A stretch of DNA of 64,000 bases from assembly GCA_947179155.2 (NCBI GenBank), contig OX359266.1, positions 16,384,098 to 16,448,097 of the forward strand, written 5' to 3'. The stretch comes from Hedera helix (taxonomy: Eukaryota > Streptophyta > Magnoliopsida > Apiales > Araliaceae). The notes beneath the pieces were generated by a model that saw nothing but the letters and a program-made list of their open reading frames with translations, did not search any database and was not told the DNA's origin. The stretch's first letter is position 1. Every line of letters starts with the position of its first letter. Of the stretch, positions 11,480-23,584 are shown in pieces. The position numbers were made by a program, and so were the translations under genes.

Positions 11480-14400
11480 CTGGATTCCGTCCTTAAAATC
11501 ATAATTACCGTAATAATCATACGTATTTCATTTATAGCATGTTGTTAAACCTTTATCCTGATAAATCACAACTATATCCATAATAATCATGCGTATTTTA
11601 TTTATAGCACCTTGCTATACCTTTATCTTGATGAATAATCACTAAATCCATAATAATCATATCTTACCTCTTTAATATCCATAACTCACATGGATTATTT
11701 CATAATGATCATAACTGTCCGAGTATTCAATTCTTAATTCAATTCACCATTTCTTTGTAGCACTACATTTCAAAATTCTCTAAAATTTTTATTAATAACA
11801 CTTTAATTCATTTCTGCATATACTTATCAAAATAGTTTCTCATTCTCCGAAAACTTTCTTTTCTTTAATCGCATATCTCTTTACTTCATTCACTTATTCC
11901 ATACCTTCTATTACACCTCATTTCTACTCTACACATTCATCCTTCTTTTCTTAATTCATATGAATCTTCTTCACATTTCATAAATCATTCCTTAATACCT
12001 CAATCATTCAACACTAGGTTTTAAACATTAACCTTTACTTAATTCATCATAATCTTTATTTGAAATTATTCTAAAATCCTGGGGTGCCACATTCACCTCT
12101 CCTTCAAAAATTTCGTCCTTGAAATTTCTATGTACTAATATCTCAGTCATCTATAACATACATATTTACTTTGCATTTATTCTACATATCTTTCTTTCCT
12201 TCCTTTCTCGTGATCATTGTACATTGGAATTTTCTAATCCATCACATTTCATAATTTCTTCACTTCATAATTATTACTTTCATTATCATTCACATTTAAA
12301 TACTACCCCATCCTACCATCCAATCTTCATAAGAGTAGAGGAATTCAAAATTTTTATTTTGGAAAACTTTCATACTATGCTGAATGAACACATGTCCCGG
12401 TTAATAGTACTTCACTCACAGAGTACATCATACTGCAACCCACTAAAGTAATGAATTTTCATAATAGTCTGAACATGATCCCGGTTTAGCAGTATTTCAC
12501 TCCCAGAGTACCTCATACTGCAAACCCTGACAGTAGATCAGTCTGTCATTAAAGTGATGGATGTTTCACCATACTGTGTCTTTCTATGCCAGGTGACCAT
12601 TTGATCAACCTGCAATATTCTTATTCTTTTCGTTCATCTCAGCCTTCAAAAGTAATTTGATTAGATATAACTTTCAAATAATATGAATTTAATAAATATA
12701 TTTCAAAATTTGTCTAGCTGAATCAATAGCTCAGACTTACATTTCTTCAACGCTTGTCTAGCCAGATCAATTAGCATAAACTTTCTTTCAACAATTTATA
12801 ACCCGTAGAATTTTTTAAAACATTCATCATGTCAAAACTTTTCAAAACGTCTAGCCAAGTCAAATGGCATTGACTTATAGCTTTGACATACCTTTATAAA
12901 TCAAAATCATTTATGACTTCATGTTACCGCATCATTTTGATAGTACGTTGAGAATCCCGTCATTAATAATTTCTACACCATACTTTATGGTGTTGAATCA
13001 TCTTATGACGAAATAGTACCGCACCGTCTCAACAACATGTTAAGCATTCCGTCATTCATCATATTTACACCGGGCTAAAAGGTGCATGGATGATTCTTTT
13101 GAAATATATTTTGATGTTAAAATATTTTTGTCTAGCCAAAACAAGTAACATAGACATTTTTTTAAATCGCTTAAAATTCTTTTGTATTTTTCAAAGCACA
13201 TTCGTGCCAAATTAGCTTGAGGCCAAAAATTTCGAAGTCTAGCAAAGCTAAAAGAGTGAGAATATCCTAAATTTCCTAACATTCACCTTCTGCTTCTTCA
13301 CTTAATTATTAATTTATTGCTAGGAATATTATTATATATCATAATAAAATTTTTAACTACTCCAATTCTTGTATACCCCCGTATAGTTCATCAAACTTGC
13401 CACACATTATGAGTCCAGGAACTTACCACAAGAATATGAGTTTTAAAGCTTGTCCTAGCAATATGTAGTCTGAGAACATATCAAAGACTGTCCATATGCT
13501 GAGGGACTCAAAACATACCATACGATTATGAGTCATGGACTTACCACATGCATGAGTTTGAAGAACTCGTGCCTAAACTTAATATTATCTGTCTATCAAA
13601 ACTGCTAGCGCGACTCTAACATTTCAATGATTATTACATCGTAACTAAGGAAACACAAGTCCCCTGCCCATACAAAGGATTGTGCAACTCAGTCACCACG
13701 TGAGTTCTCAATTGAAATTTCGTACCCAAGCTTTCTACCCCCTTACCATAGCATTTCTGACATCCATGTCTTATCATTCTTTGAGTTCTTCTTGTACTAT
13801 TTCATAGTACCATATCTCTTTATAGCTTCAAGCTATACCTTTTCGACCATTAACAGGTCTCTATGTTATTTCACATTCTTACTTGATCCCATCATGATCT
13901 TGCTTTACAATCTATTCTTTATTCATTTTCCATATCTTGTGATCGTATCGTAGTACGATCCTCTCACTGTTCCTGATCATATTATTATGATCTCTTCCTA
14001 TACTTTTTGGATTACATTGTCATCTTTATTTCTTGAATCAGGTGTCCCTTGATTTTCTTTGAGATTCATGTTTGAATCATTTCAAGTATTCCTTCAGATA
14101 TACTTTTAATTGAACTTATAATTTTTTCTCAATTCCTTACCTTCATTCAGATCTTTCTTAACATTTTTATCTCTTTTTTTATAATCTTTTATCTTTCATA
14201 TTTCTTTCACTTTAACCCATATTAGAGAACTGTATCTCTTAACTTATATCTTTCTATTTTAACTCCCCTATGTTCATCAAACTTATCACGTATTTGGACT
14301 CAGAACTTACCATAATCATATGGTTGAGGAGCTTGTCCTAGTCAGGCCATAGTCGCCCAATCGCTAAAGGGGCTCCACCCTATAATCATAAGTCACAAGT

Positions 14401-14500
14401 TTACCATACGCTTGAGTTTTCAGAACACTCAACTAACCGTACGCTTTCTTACTTTCAGTTATAGCCTAATGTATCATTTTCCTAAGGGTTATAACCTGTA
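11480..14500 (-). mobile_element. Non-coding internal region of the family F element
   Basis: About 3 kb with no retrotransposon protein domain on either strand. On the minus strand, the piece ending in AAGGACGAAATTTTTGAAGG then GAGAGGTGAA (12092-12120) resembles the last codons and polypurine tract of a gypsy pol, and directly after it comes an LTR-like start at 12091 (TGTGGCACCCCAGG). The rest has short internal duplications: a ~52-base phrase at 12391-12442 repeats at 12473-12526; GTCTAGCY phrases recur at about 12712, 12750, 12850, 13130 and 13226; a TTACCAYAANNATATG phrase recurs at about 13425 and 14310. It could be a decayed gag-pol or a genuinely non-coding domain. Confidence 0.55.
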
Positions 14501-14514
14501 GCTCTGATACCAAC
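14501..14514 (-). promoter_or_regulatory. Primer-binding site, initiator tRNA-Met type (family F)
   Basis: On the minus strand GTTGGTATCAGAGC lies directly after the end of the 5' LTR. TGGTATCAGAGC is complementary to the 3' end of plant initiator tRNA-Met and is the usual primer site of chromoviruses. It fixes the element's orientation as leftward. Confidence 0.85.
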
Positions 14515-17500
14515 TCTAACGACCCCGAAATTCGACCCACTTTATTACCCTAATTTCATGTTTATTAAACATTATTTACCTTACGTCCAAATTTCGGTCT
14601 ATTAATACATCTTCAATCACCTTAATTGATCCCTTAATTGATTTTAAAATCAATAATTACTAAATTTTTCGGTATAAATTTTTTTTTCTTTTTATCAATC
14701 ATTGAATTAAAATATTTGGATATTTAAAATCCTTACATTTCGATCCTAGTCCCTAGATCGCAACCTTTACTTTTCCTTTCCCTTCTTGTATCATAAAGCT
14801 CGGCATTCAAATTTTAATATTGTTCATATCCATACAAATTCTCTTTGTTTCATAATTGAATATATAATACCCTTTATTGTAACAATTATCTTGAACAATC
14901 ACATTTCATATTTTAACTCTATTCATCCTAACTGGATCCAACATATAAGTAAACATATACCATGTATCATTATAAACTTGGCAAATTTACCCACATAAAA
15001 TTATAATATAAAAATATAATAACAACATTCACAACCTTCTAGGTTATTCCATCTTTAATGTAATCCGATATTCCTGAAATTCATTTCTTTACCTACAAAA
15101 ATGTTTATTAAGCAACTAATGAGCACAGCGGCTCAGCAAGTTCAACAGTTAACACCTTTCATGCTTCAAGTAACATATACCTCAACATACTCGGTTTGTG
15201 TCATACATCGCGTGATGTGCTTCTACTCAGATATTATATCTCAAATATATTCATATCATTTCACAAAGTACACATTGTTGTCACATTAATCATGTATCAC
15301 ATAACACATAATTTGTATGCATTTAAAACCAGAATTACATATCATAACAGTCCAATATTTAACATAGAAGTACAAGAGAACTTGCTTGGATCGTGGCACT
15401 AAATAACAATACCCTTTTTTATAATGTTTCTCGTACAACCTATGATCATAGATAATCAAATAATAATTATTTATCTCTTTATGATATTAATTTAATTAAT
15501 TAATATCATCTCTAAAGTAATTAACCCTACCCGACAATTTATTTTAGGGTACCGGGTCAATTATTAATTAATATGGTTAATTATATTAATCTCGTCCCTT
15601 AATAAATCAATATAACTTAATATCAAATACACTCCATACGGACAACCTGGCTCATCGAATAAAATTTAACATATCTGATTGTCCCAAAATTTTATTTAAC
15701 CATTTTCTAAATTGTAACCTTATTAGATTAATATTTAAACATTTAAATATTAATCTCCAAATATTTAATATTTTTACAAAAATATTAAATTTAATGCCCA
15801 AACATCATTTCTATATTTTTAGTATTTTTCTATAATTTTTTATAATTTTTAAATAATTTTTAAACATTTATTTCATTAAAAACTAATTCTGAGGGCATTT
15901 TAGTAAATTCCGCGCCTTTAGGGACTCAACCGGTATTAACAGAAAAGCTCTAGTGCATTTTCGTAATTTTCGCGGCCTTGGGGACACGCTGGTCATTTTA
16001 CGAAAAGTTCAAGGGCATTTTTGTAATTTCGGCGCATATAGGACACGCACGGCATTTCTGGAAAAGCCCAGGGACAAAACCGTAAATTTGGCCAAAACCT
16101 CGGTCGCGCATGGCGCGCGGCCCCCCACTGCCTACGCCAAACGGCGTCGTTTCACCCCTGTTTCTGGAAATTTTCGTCGCGCATAGCGCGACCCGTCCTT
16201 CTCAGCTCCAAAATGACACCGTTTTGTTGCCTGTTTCCAAAAAAAAACCGCGTCGCGCAATGCGCGGCATGCCCAGAAATGTTTTGCCCCGAAACAGTGG
16301 CTAACCCAAGCAATTTAAACCAATTTTTTTCTTCAAATTTTCCACAACATAATCATTCTATAAATCATAAAATTCATAGATATAACTACAAAAATTATTT
16401 AGAATAAATATTCTAATTATTTTCTAATTTCCCATAAAATTAAATTACCGCCATAAATATAAAAATAAACCAAATAAATTCATTCTACACCTTCAAAACT
16501 TGATATCCTTTTTTGATAACACCAAAACTTCCTCATCTCTTGGTGGTCATGGAGTCTTACGGTGGTGGCGTCGGGTGGCAAGGTGGTGGAAGAAATGAAG
16601 AGAGTTTTATGTTTATTTGTGTGTGCATGCTTTTTCTTTCTTGCTTTTTCCTTTTTGTTTCCTTTTTATTCTTTTCCTTTATAATACAAAGGCATTTAAG
16701 CAATTTTAAATCAACTCACAATTCCACCGACCTATCAAAACCGGATAAGCCATAAAAAAAATCATGCGTAATTAATTATTTTAATACATTACGTATTTAT
16801 ATCGTGTAATAAATATTTTATATAATATATATAAATATTTATTTTAATTCACTAAAAATGATAATTTGATTTATAAATAATATTAACACCTTTTTCAGGC
16901 ACTTTTCTTGACAAATTTTATACACGCATAATGACATGCATGTAATTATATAAGATAATTTATACCTCCAAAATTCATAAAATAATTCATATAACATATA
17001 AAAATTATTTTTCATAATTTTTCACTTCGTTACTTGAACATCATGTTACACTAACATGTTCGCGTTTTCAAAATATTATTCCTCATAAAAATCATAAAAA
17101 TTCCATTATACATAACCATAATTTTTAATAACTTAAAACATTCATTTTTTTCATTTATTTTCATTTCTTTACAATTTTCACTAACTTTCCTTATATAAGT
17201 TATATAATTTATTATTATACAATTTATATAATTACCTTATTTTCCTTTTACACAAAGTACAATTTATAGCATTTTTCTTCCATCCTTATTTAATTTAATC
17301 CTCTTATATAAATTATATAATTATTCTTATATAATTTATATAATTATTCTTCCATTAATATTTTACTTTACTTTCCTTATATAAATTATATACTTTATTG
17401 GTATATAATTCATAAAATTCCTTCCTCCTATTAAATAGTTTCTAAACCTTCACCGTAATTATTAATTAAATCTAAAATTAATATTTCAAATTTTACCAAC

Positions 17501-17939
17501 TTCCTCATTCACTTTTATTTAACTTCCGGATTAATTCAATTATTAATCCCTTAATTTCCATAATTAATAGAATTTATAATTATCAATTAAGTATGCACAT
17601 TTATATATATACAAATGTATATATATACACATCTAATTCATATTTCTCACATTTCCACATAACATCATTTAAATAATAATTTCTATACTTTCACAATAAT
17701 TTAATTGTATAATTTATCATACCTCTACCTGAATTTCTTTTATTCTTCATAAATTATTTTTAAACAATTTATTTACTTTTTAATTATTTTAATTCCTCAC
17801 AATTTATCATGGTCTCCGTACAAATTTAATTTACTAATTGAATCTCATCACATACCTTAAATCACATAAAATATCACCAATAATTTAAACAAGCTTGATA
17901 ATTCTGTTAATTAAATTCTTATTTAATTTTATTAAGGAA
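14515..17939 (-). repeat. 5' LTR of the family F element (missing its first ~25 bases)
   Basis: Nearly the same sequence as 8009-11464 throughout, including the 60-bp repeats at 15891, 15951, 16011 and 16070, the CpG block at about 16100-16275 and the AT-rich palindromes. At 17937-17940 the match to the other LTR stops (after ATTAAGGAA) and the sequence switches to the 3' part of a plus-strand Tekay LTR. The missing end points to a deletion or ectopic recombination junction. Confidence 0.8.
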
Positions 17940-18219
17940 GCCCAAATGTTCTAAGAAGGATAAAGGCAAGGAAAAGGCAACTGAGTAAAATGTGTAAAAG
18001 TATGCTTTAATATTATTGTATGTCATATGTAACTCTTTTGTGTAATGAGATGGTGTATGTATTTAAGGTTAGTGGAACCTGGGATAATAATATCTTTTGT
18101 AATGAATCTAATTATATTTACCGCTTGTTATTAAAGATTAAGTTTATAAATGTTGTTTAAGTATTGTTTAGTGAGCACCGAACTCGAGGTTCAAGGGACC
18201 CGAATTCGGGAGCGTCACA
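17940..18219 (+). repeat. 3' fragment of a plus-strand Tekay LTR
   Basis: It aligns with 34992-35283, the last part of the intact LTR (AAGCCC...GATAAGGGCA, then CTCGAGGTT, then GGGAGCGTCACA). It ends at 18219 immediately before a primer site. The upstream ~3.1 kb of this LTR is absent, replaced by the family F element. Confidence 0.8.
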
Positions 18220-18221
18220 AG

Positions 18222-18234
18222 TTGGTATCAAAGT
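18222..18234 (+). promoter_or_regulatory. Primer-binding site (degenerate, initiator tRNA-Met)
   Basis: TTGGTATCAAAGT follows the LTR end CACA by two bases. One G-to-A change separates it from the standard TTGGTATCAGAGC. Confidence 0.8.
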
Positions 18235-18438
18235 TGTAGGTTATAAATGTTAGATAGGGAAAAAAAACCTTAGGATTATGACCTTAAAGAAGATAAGAAA
18301 AAGTTATATAGAGTTTAAATGATGAATTATGGAAATTCAGTTTAGATAAGATAACAAAGTGAATTATGTGGTTATTTAAAAATTGTAGACATATGGTTCT
18401 ATGAAAGACTAATTAAGTCATTCGTTTGGTTTTGTAGG

Positions 18439-18912
18439 ATGGCTGAGATGAATAAATTGAGTTAGATAAGAGGAGTTGAGCCAAAGCTGGATTCTAATTT
18501 GAATCTTATGGCTAGTAAAAAAGAAATGAAGGATAAGAGGTCTCCTCGACCGAAACCTAGAGTTGGAGAGGGATGTGTGTGATCTAAAGATGCAGAAGCA
18601 GAAGTTACAGATAGAAAAATAGATTATAAAAGAGTATTGGGAAGAAGAAGTGCTTGAACGAATGCAGGCAGAGGAACAGTACAATATTGTCATAAGACAA
18701 GAAAATGGCTTAGAAATAGAAGTCTAGAAAGGAAAAAGGAAAAGAGACCGGATAAGTTATGCTTTTAGATTGGCTTTGAAACAAATTCAGTCAAGAGTGC
18801 ATAATTATCCGAAAGGATATGGCCGGACCCAACGCACTATTAGCCATAGACAGGTAAAAATGATCGGGGATCAAGAATACGAAGAAGCAATTGGATGAGG
18901 AATGTAGGGATA
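18439..18912 (+). pseudogene. Remnant of the coiled-coil ORF upstream of gag (Tekay element, copy 3)
   Basis: A charged, Lys/Glu-rich reading frame starting at ATG 18439 about 200 bases after the primer site, broken by several stops (the first soon after MAEMNKL). A short phrase, EP then a Leu/Asp-rich stretch then SKKE, resembles the equivalent frame at 31523-31882. Its position matches the 35464-36348 frame. No known enzyme motif is visible; it is called by position and composition. From 18913 to 19329 I see only decayed AT-rich sequence. Confidence 0.45.
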
Positions 18913-19329
18913 ACATATTAAATATATAATTAATATGTCTATTAATGGGATAGAATTCCAACTTTTGTATATGTAAATGAATCTTTTATGATGTAAACCT
19001 TAACTCTAGAAAGATAAAGGGTATGTGGTATTACATATGTTAAATTCTAAATTTTGGAGTATGCGGTATGTTAATGTAACCCTTTGTATTAGGGAATGAA
19101 TGTGAAAGAGATAGGATAACGCTATAAGATGTGTAATGTATTATAAGAAGTATATTACTATAAGATATTTATAAAGTATGCTTGTGATGACTAAATTCTA
19201 TTAAAAAATATTGAGGTCAATGAATAAAATGCTTAAAAGACGAATGATTAAAAGTTAAGACGTTAATGACTTATACTTGAAATAAATAAAGAAGGAATTA
19301 AACTATTTTATGTTTGTTTTATTTTTGAA

Positions 19330-19920
19330 ATGCCACCTCAAAATAGAAAGCGAGCGCAATAAGAAGCAGAAGAGGAAAGGAATGAACAACGAGAACTAAA
19401 TCAAGATCCCTTCCAACAATTGGTGAAGTTAATAGTAAAAGCCTATGAAGAATGTATCAATGAGTGTAAGAAGAGTCTAATAGAGAATGTGAAGGTCGAA
19501 AAAGAGCACTCCAACGAAAGAAGAAAATATCAATCATTTAAGAAAGAAAAAAAAAGCTCAAAGTGAAGAAGATAGTAGCGAAAATAGTAGAAACTTTAAA
19601 AGAAAATTGAAGAACGACAAATATAAACCTAAAGGAAGTTAGTCAAAGAGGATAAAGGTCTGCCTGTACTAATTATGGTAAGAAGCACATGAGAACATGC
19701 TTAAAGGGAAAAGGGGTATGTTACAACTACAAGCAAGAGGAAAGTATTTCTCCCAATTGTCTTAATCTAAAGAAGGGAAGGTGTTTCAAATGTCATGTAC
19801 TGGGTCACCATATCAAGGATGACCCTAAAAAGAGTCAATCTCAATGCACTTGAATACGATGGTAATGGAGAGGAGAAGTATTACGACAACTTAAAGTGTG
19901 GCATGCTTCAATAGTAATCT
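19330..19920 (+). pseudogene. gag: Degenerate gag remnant with CCHC zinc knuckles
   Basis: It starts at ATG 19330 with a polar, basic N-terminus (MPPQNRKRAQ then a stop) followed by a charged helical stretch. Near 19700-19850 come two knuckle-like motifs, one damaged (CYNYKQEESISPNC) and one better kept (CFKCHVLGHHIKD, last Cys lost). They align with the knuckles at 41250-41395. The conserved gag middle (the ANYWWK region) is missing, so this copy has an internal deletion as well as many stops. A second gag start follows at 20228, so two gag remnants lie in tandem here. Confidence 0.55.
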
Positions 19921-20227
19921 AATAGTAGTATGTTTTTATCATCTATGTATGTCAATTTATGTGAATCCTATTTTTTGTTCATTCAAAGGATATGTTGTTA
20001 TGTAATCCCAACTTTTGTGGTCTTTGTGAGATATATATGTTTTAGCAATATGCTTCGAGATGTAAATTGTGTGGCACTACTGTTTTGCATATGAATACAA
20101 GTGTATTATATTTATGTGTTTTGAAGCGATTAAGTGTGCATTAGAAGTTTAAATGCCTTAAAGATAATATGAGTAAAGGAGATAAAAGACAGGATAATAA
20201 CATATATTTTTTTGAATTTAACATATA

Positions 20228-20719
20228 ATGTTGCCGCGTAGAAGAAATCAACCCCTACCACCAACTCCTAAAGAATATGTCTATGCAAAGGGAGGACAGA
20301 CAAATCCGATACTAGAATTTATGAAATTACTTTTGGAATCTTTCCACAATCGTAACACTAAGTCACGGGAGCACCAAATCATGCCGCTCCACTGGCTAAT
20401 TTTAAAGACTTTAAAATAGTAGGACCGCCAGAGTTTCGGAGAACGAATGATCCGATCGAAGCTCATACCTGGATAGAAGAGATAGAGAAAGTATTTGAAA
20501 TGGCTCGTGTTGAGGAGGAACAGAAGACATCATTTGCCATATTCATGATGAAAGGAGAGGCAAATTACTGGTGGAAGGCCAATAAAAATTGAGCAAGGGA
20601 AGGAATAATTACGTGGACTCGTTTCAAGGAATTATTCTTTGAAAACTATTTTTCGGATAGTACACAAGGAAGAATGGAAGTGAAATTTTGGAACTCGAAC
20701 AAGGGAACATGAAGTTAGC
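20228..20719 (+). pseudogene. gag: gag pseudogene, N-terminal half (Tekay element, copy 3)
   Basis: Gag is the structural protein that packages retrotransposon RNA. The frame starts MLPRRRNQPLPPTP, then after a frameshift near 20375 shows the retrotransposon gag domain: FKIVGPPEFRRTNDPIEAH, WIEEIEKVFEMARV, then GEANYWWK and FKELFFENYF. A stop lies after KANKN. The gene is cut at 20719, where a minus-strand LTR begins (TGTGACGCCCCC). The motif order is typical of plant Tekay/Del gypsy elements and matches the gag resumed at 40693. Confidence 0.75.
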
Positions 20720-21625
20720 TGTGACGCCCCCAAATTCGGGTTCCATAACCACGAGTTTAGTGATCACAATCCAATACATAATAACAACTAAATAAATACA
20801 TAGTCTTCATTAAACTTAACGAAATAATACATAAATGTTCCTTATAAAAAAGAAATACAATTCCAAGGTCTTCTAACCTTAACGTAACAGTATATATCTT
20901 AAGGGTTTACAACAGATTTAGAATATTTAAATAAATATTAAACATTATAATTAGCATGCAAATTTTTAGCTGAAAAATGGTTCACGATATAGCAAGAGTG
21001 AGCAACTAGCTTGCCTAACAAGTTTAAGAACAAATAGTACAAGATTGATATATCATGATTAAAAGAAAATAACTTCAAATTTTTTAACAATATATAATAA
21101 TTGTGAAAGAACAAGAGTCAAGTTTTAATTTAAAGAAATGATTGAGTTTTTACTGCTGAGTGGCCCCAAAGCACCATGAATACTTAAGGTAAATTAAATA
21201 TCTTTTTGACCCTTTTATTGTTTTGGTATTCGAGGGGATTAGCCTCTTGTACCTTATGTATATGCATAACATTCAAATATCTTGCGCAATAGTCGGTTTT
21301 CTGAATATAATCCCCTTATTTAGCGTTGTTCGTTCTCAGTCTTACTATAAGAATCCGTACCAACCAATGGTTTGAATAAGTTTTTAGAAATATTCAAGTT
21401 ACTAAATTTATTCATGCAGTGCCTTGCCCAAACAATTAGCTTAAACCCTCTTAAATAGTTCATGAATTAATTGAACTATAAAGCTTCAAAAGCACTATGT
21501 GCGAATACATAAACAACATGGATGTGGATTAAATTTTTAATAACTAAACCATTTAAAGCTCTTGCAAAATAAATACAAGTTTAGGTATAAAAAACTTGCC
21601 TCGATTGTTGATTACGACAAACTAA
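20720..21625 (-). mobile_element. 3' end of a minus-strand Tekay LTR (outer portion)
   Basis: Read on the minus strand this ends in CCCGAATTTGGGGGCGTCACA-type sequence at 20720 and aligns with 34340-35283 of the plus-strand LTR: the AGTTGCTCA/TGCTAAGCAAG block, the GAGGCTAATCCCCTCGAAT block (21227-21250) and the terminal CTCGAGGTT region. Its left edge abuts gag without a primer site, so it is the outer end of a 3' LTR; the 5-base flank is TTAGC. It is interrupted at 21626 by a copia element, and the remainder appears at 27773-29971. Confidence 0.75.
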
Positions 21626-22348
21626 TGTTAGTTTGCAAAAATATAGCATAAATATAATTAAATTATATAAGTGCAACAAAAGCAAGCAAAATCAGATTTT
21701 AAATCTTTTCTATAAACTAATAATGAGAATATTTCTTATGCGACTGTTATTAATTGAGGAAGAATAAAAGATTTATACATTTGTATAACCAAGCTCCCAC
21801 AGGTACAAGTTCAACTCCCTTTAATCCTTCATGTTTTTCTTCGAATTCACCGATTAGATTTCATAGATCAATGTTAGCTCCCTAAGTGTGAAGCTTCTAG
21901 AGGTGATCCACCAAGAGATCTATGAATTAAAGAAGTGAATTTTGATTTCTCCAAATCATGGGTGGATAACCCTAATTCTCTCTCTCTCTAACTCCTTATA
22001 TGTAGATAATTATAGAGTACTCTCTCTATTCATGTGAAAGAGTGTGTAACTTTAATATATGATAAGACTCATCTTATTTATAGATATAGTCAACCATCCT
22101 AAAGTATTTAGGATTAAGGTTTTAATTTAATTCACAATTCAATTAGGAACTAAATTAATTAATTACAATTTCTAAACCATTTAAGAACTTAATTATTTAA
22201 TAATGAGAGTACATCATATTAATTAATTACTAAATCATTTAGTAACTTAATTAATTATTATAATTATAATTCTTAAACAATTTAGGAACTTAATTATTTA
22301 TAATAATACTACTACTTATTAAGTAATTCCTAAATCAATTAGGAACTA

Positions 22349-22401
<53 letters not shown>

Positions 22402-23584
22402 GATTTTTCTTATTAATTTAAAATTAGTATTTTTAAAATACTAAATTATAAATATTAAGCTATTTAATTTATTCTATCACCATAATATAAATTAAATATA
22501 CTTAATTTATTATTACGATTATGCCATTCACTTTTAAAATAAGTATTACTCTTTTGCGGTGTGACCCTTTAAGTTCTCCATATTAAACCAGTTGTATAAT
22601 ATATAAATTAAAATAATTTTAATTTATTTATTACGAATTAATTCTTTAATTCAGAATAAATATTTATTCCACAATAAGAGTAAGACCCCTTAGCGATTAA
22701 TCGACATTCCAGATAATATAGATTTCAATATTTGATCCTAAAAGAACCTTTTAGCGAATAGTTACCTTACAATTCAACCATTCTACCACAAAATGTCCCA
22801 ATCAAATATAAGATATATAATTTCTATCAAGTTTTATTTATTTGATCATATGCATTCACAAATGCACAACTCTGGTTAAAGTAAATTAGAAACTCCTTTC
22901 TAATTCCATTCAACCCTAGCAAAAAATTTCTGAGTTGTCACTTATTGAATTGCATATGACATTTTCTCCCTTTACTAGAAGTGGTAGATCCTTTGTTGAT
23001 CATTCACCTATCTTCATGTGTAACTTATTATACTCAAGCATATTATTTGATATACCAACAAGCCTCGAGGAATATGTCAACGTATAACTTAGTATAAACA
23101 AGATACTATAATGATCTCAAGTCCAATGATCACTTGTACGACTATCACATAAGGAACTTCTATTAACAGATAAATAAAACTCCATCTGGTGTTCCTTGAG
23201 CAAATCATGTTCAGTGAACTTATTCTCTAATAAGCACCTATATAATTGCTTTAGTGTCTCTATACAAATGATTATAAGATCAATCATCCTCTTCGTAAGA
23301 GCAAGCACAGTATGTACCAAGCTATTCTGATCTACTAATCCCCTTTTTAGTGATCCAATGATTAGGAACAATTTTAGTTTTAAGCTCTCTTGAATTTAGA
23401 TCTCATTAGTATGATCTTTACCATGGTTCTAAAAGCATTGCTCAAAAAGTATGGGTTTATCCATTTAATTAATATTAATCATGAATAAAGAAATACATTG
23501 ATACTTTTATTAATAAACGAATAAGATTACAAAGTGTATGCATACCACATCAAATGTGATTGGCTTGAGGGCATATTACTTTCA
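21626..23584 (-). repeat. Copia 3' LTR
   Basis: It shares with 25673-27476 the phrases GGTACAAGTTCAACTCC, TTTGCGGTGTGACC, TTAAACCAGTT and CCAATGATCACTTGTAC. The LTR start is adjacent to the purine-rich CAAGTGGGAGATTG at 23585-23600 (minus strand), a hallmark of copia 3' ends. It contains the (AAT)n microsatellite. Confidence 0.75.
22348..22401. repeat. (AAT)n microsatellite, about 18 units
   Basis: An uninterrupted run of TAA/AAT trinucleotides within the copia 3' LTR; absent from the corresponding place in the 5' LTR, so it expanded after insertion. Confidence 0.9.

Larger units (their letters stand above)
8009..17939 (-). mobile_element. Large non-autonomous LTR retrotransposon (LARD-like), family F
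   Basis: Minus-strand element of 9.9 kb made of two closely similar LTRs (8009-11464 and 14515-17939), a polypurine tract beside the left LTR, a primer-binding site beside the right LTR, and an internal region of about 3 kb without a recognisable gag or pol reading frame. The layout matches large retrotransposon derivatives, which rely on proteins of related elements. The last ~25 bases of the 5' LTR are missing at the right end, so the target duplication cannot be tested (left flank GAAAT). The two LTRs differ by a few percent by eye, so the insertion is not very recent. The affiliation with Tekay-type gypsy is inferred from the primer site and shared LTR blocks. Confidence 0.65.
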
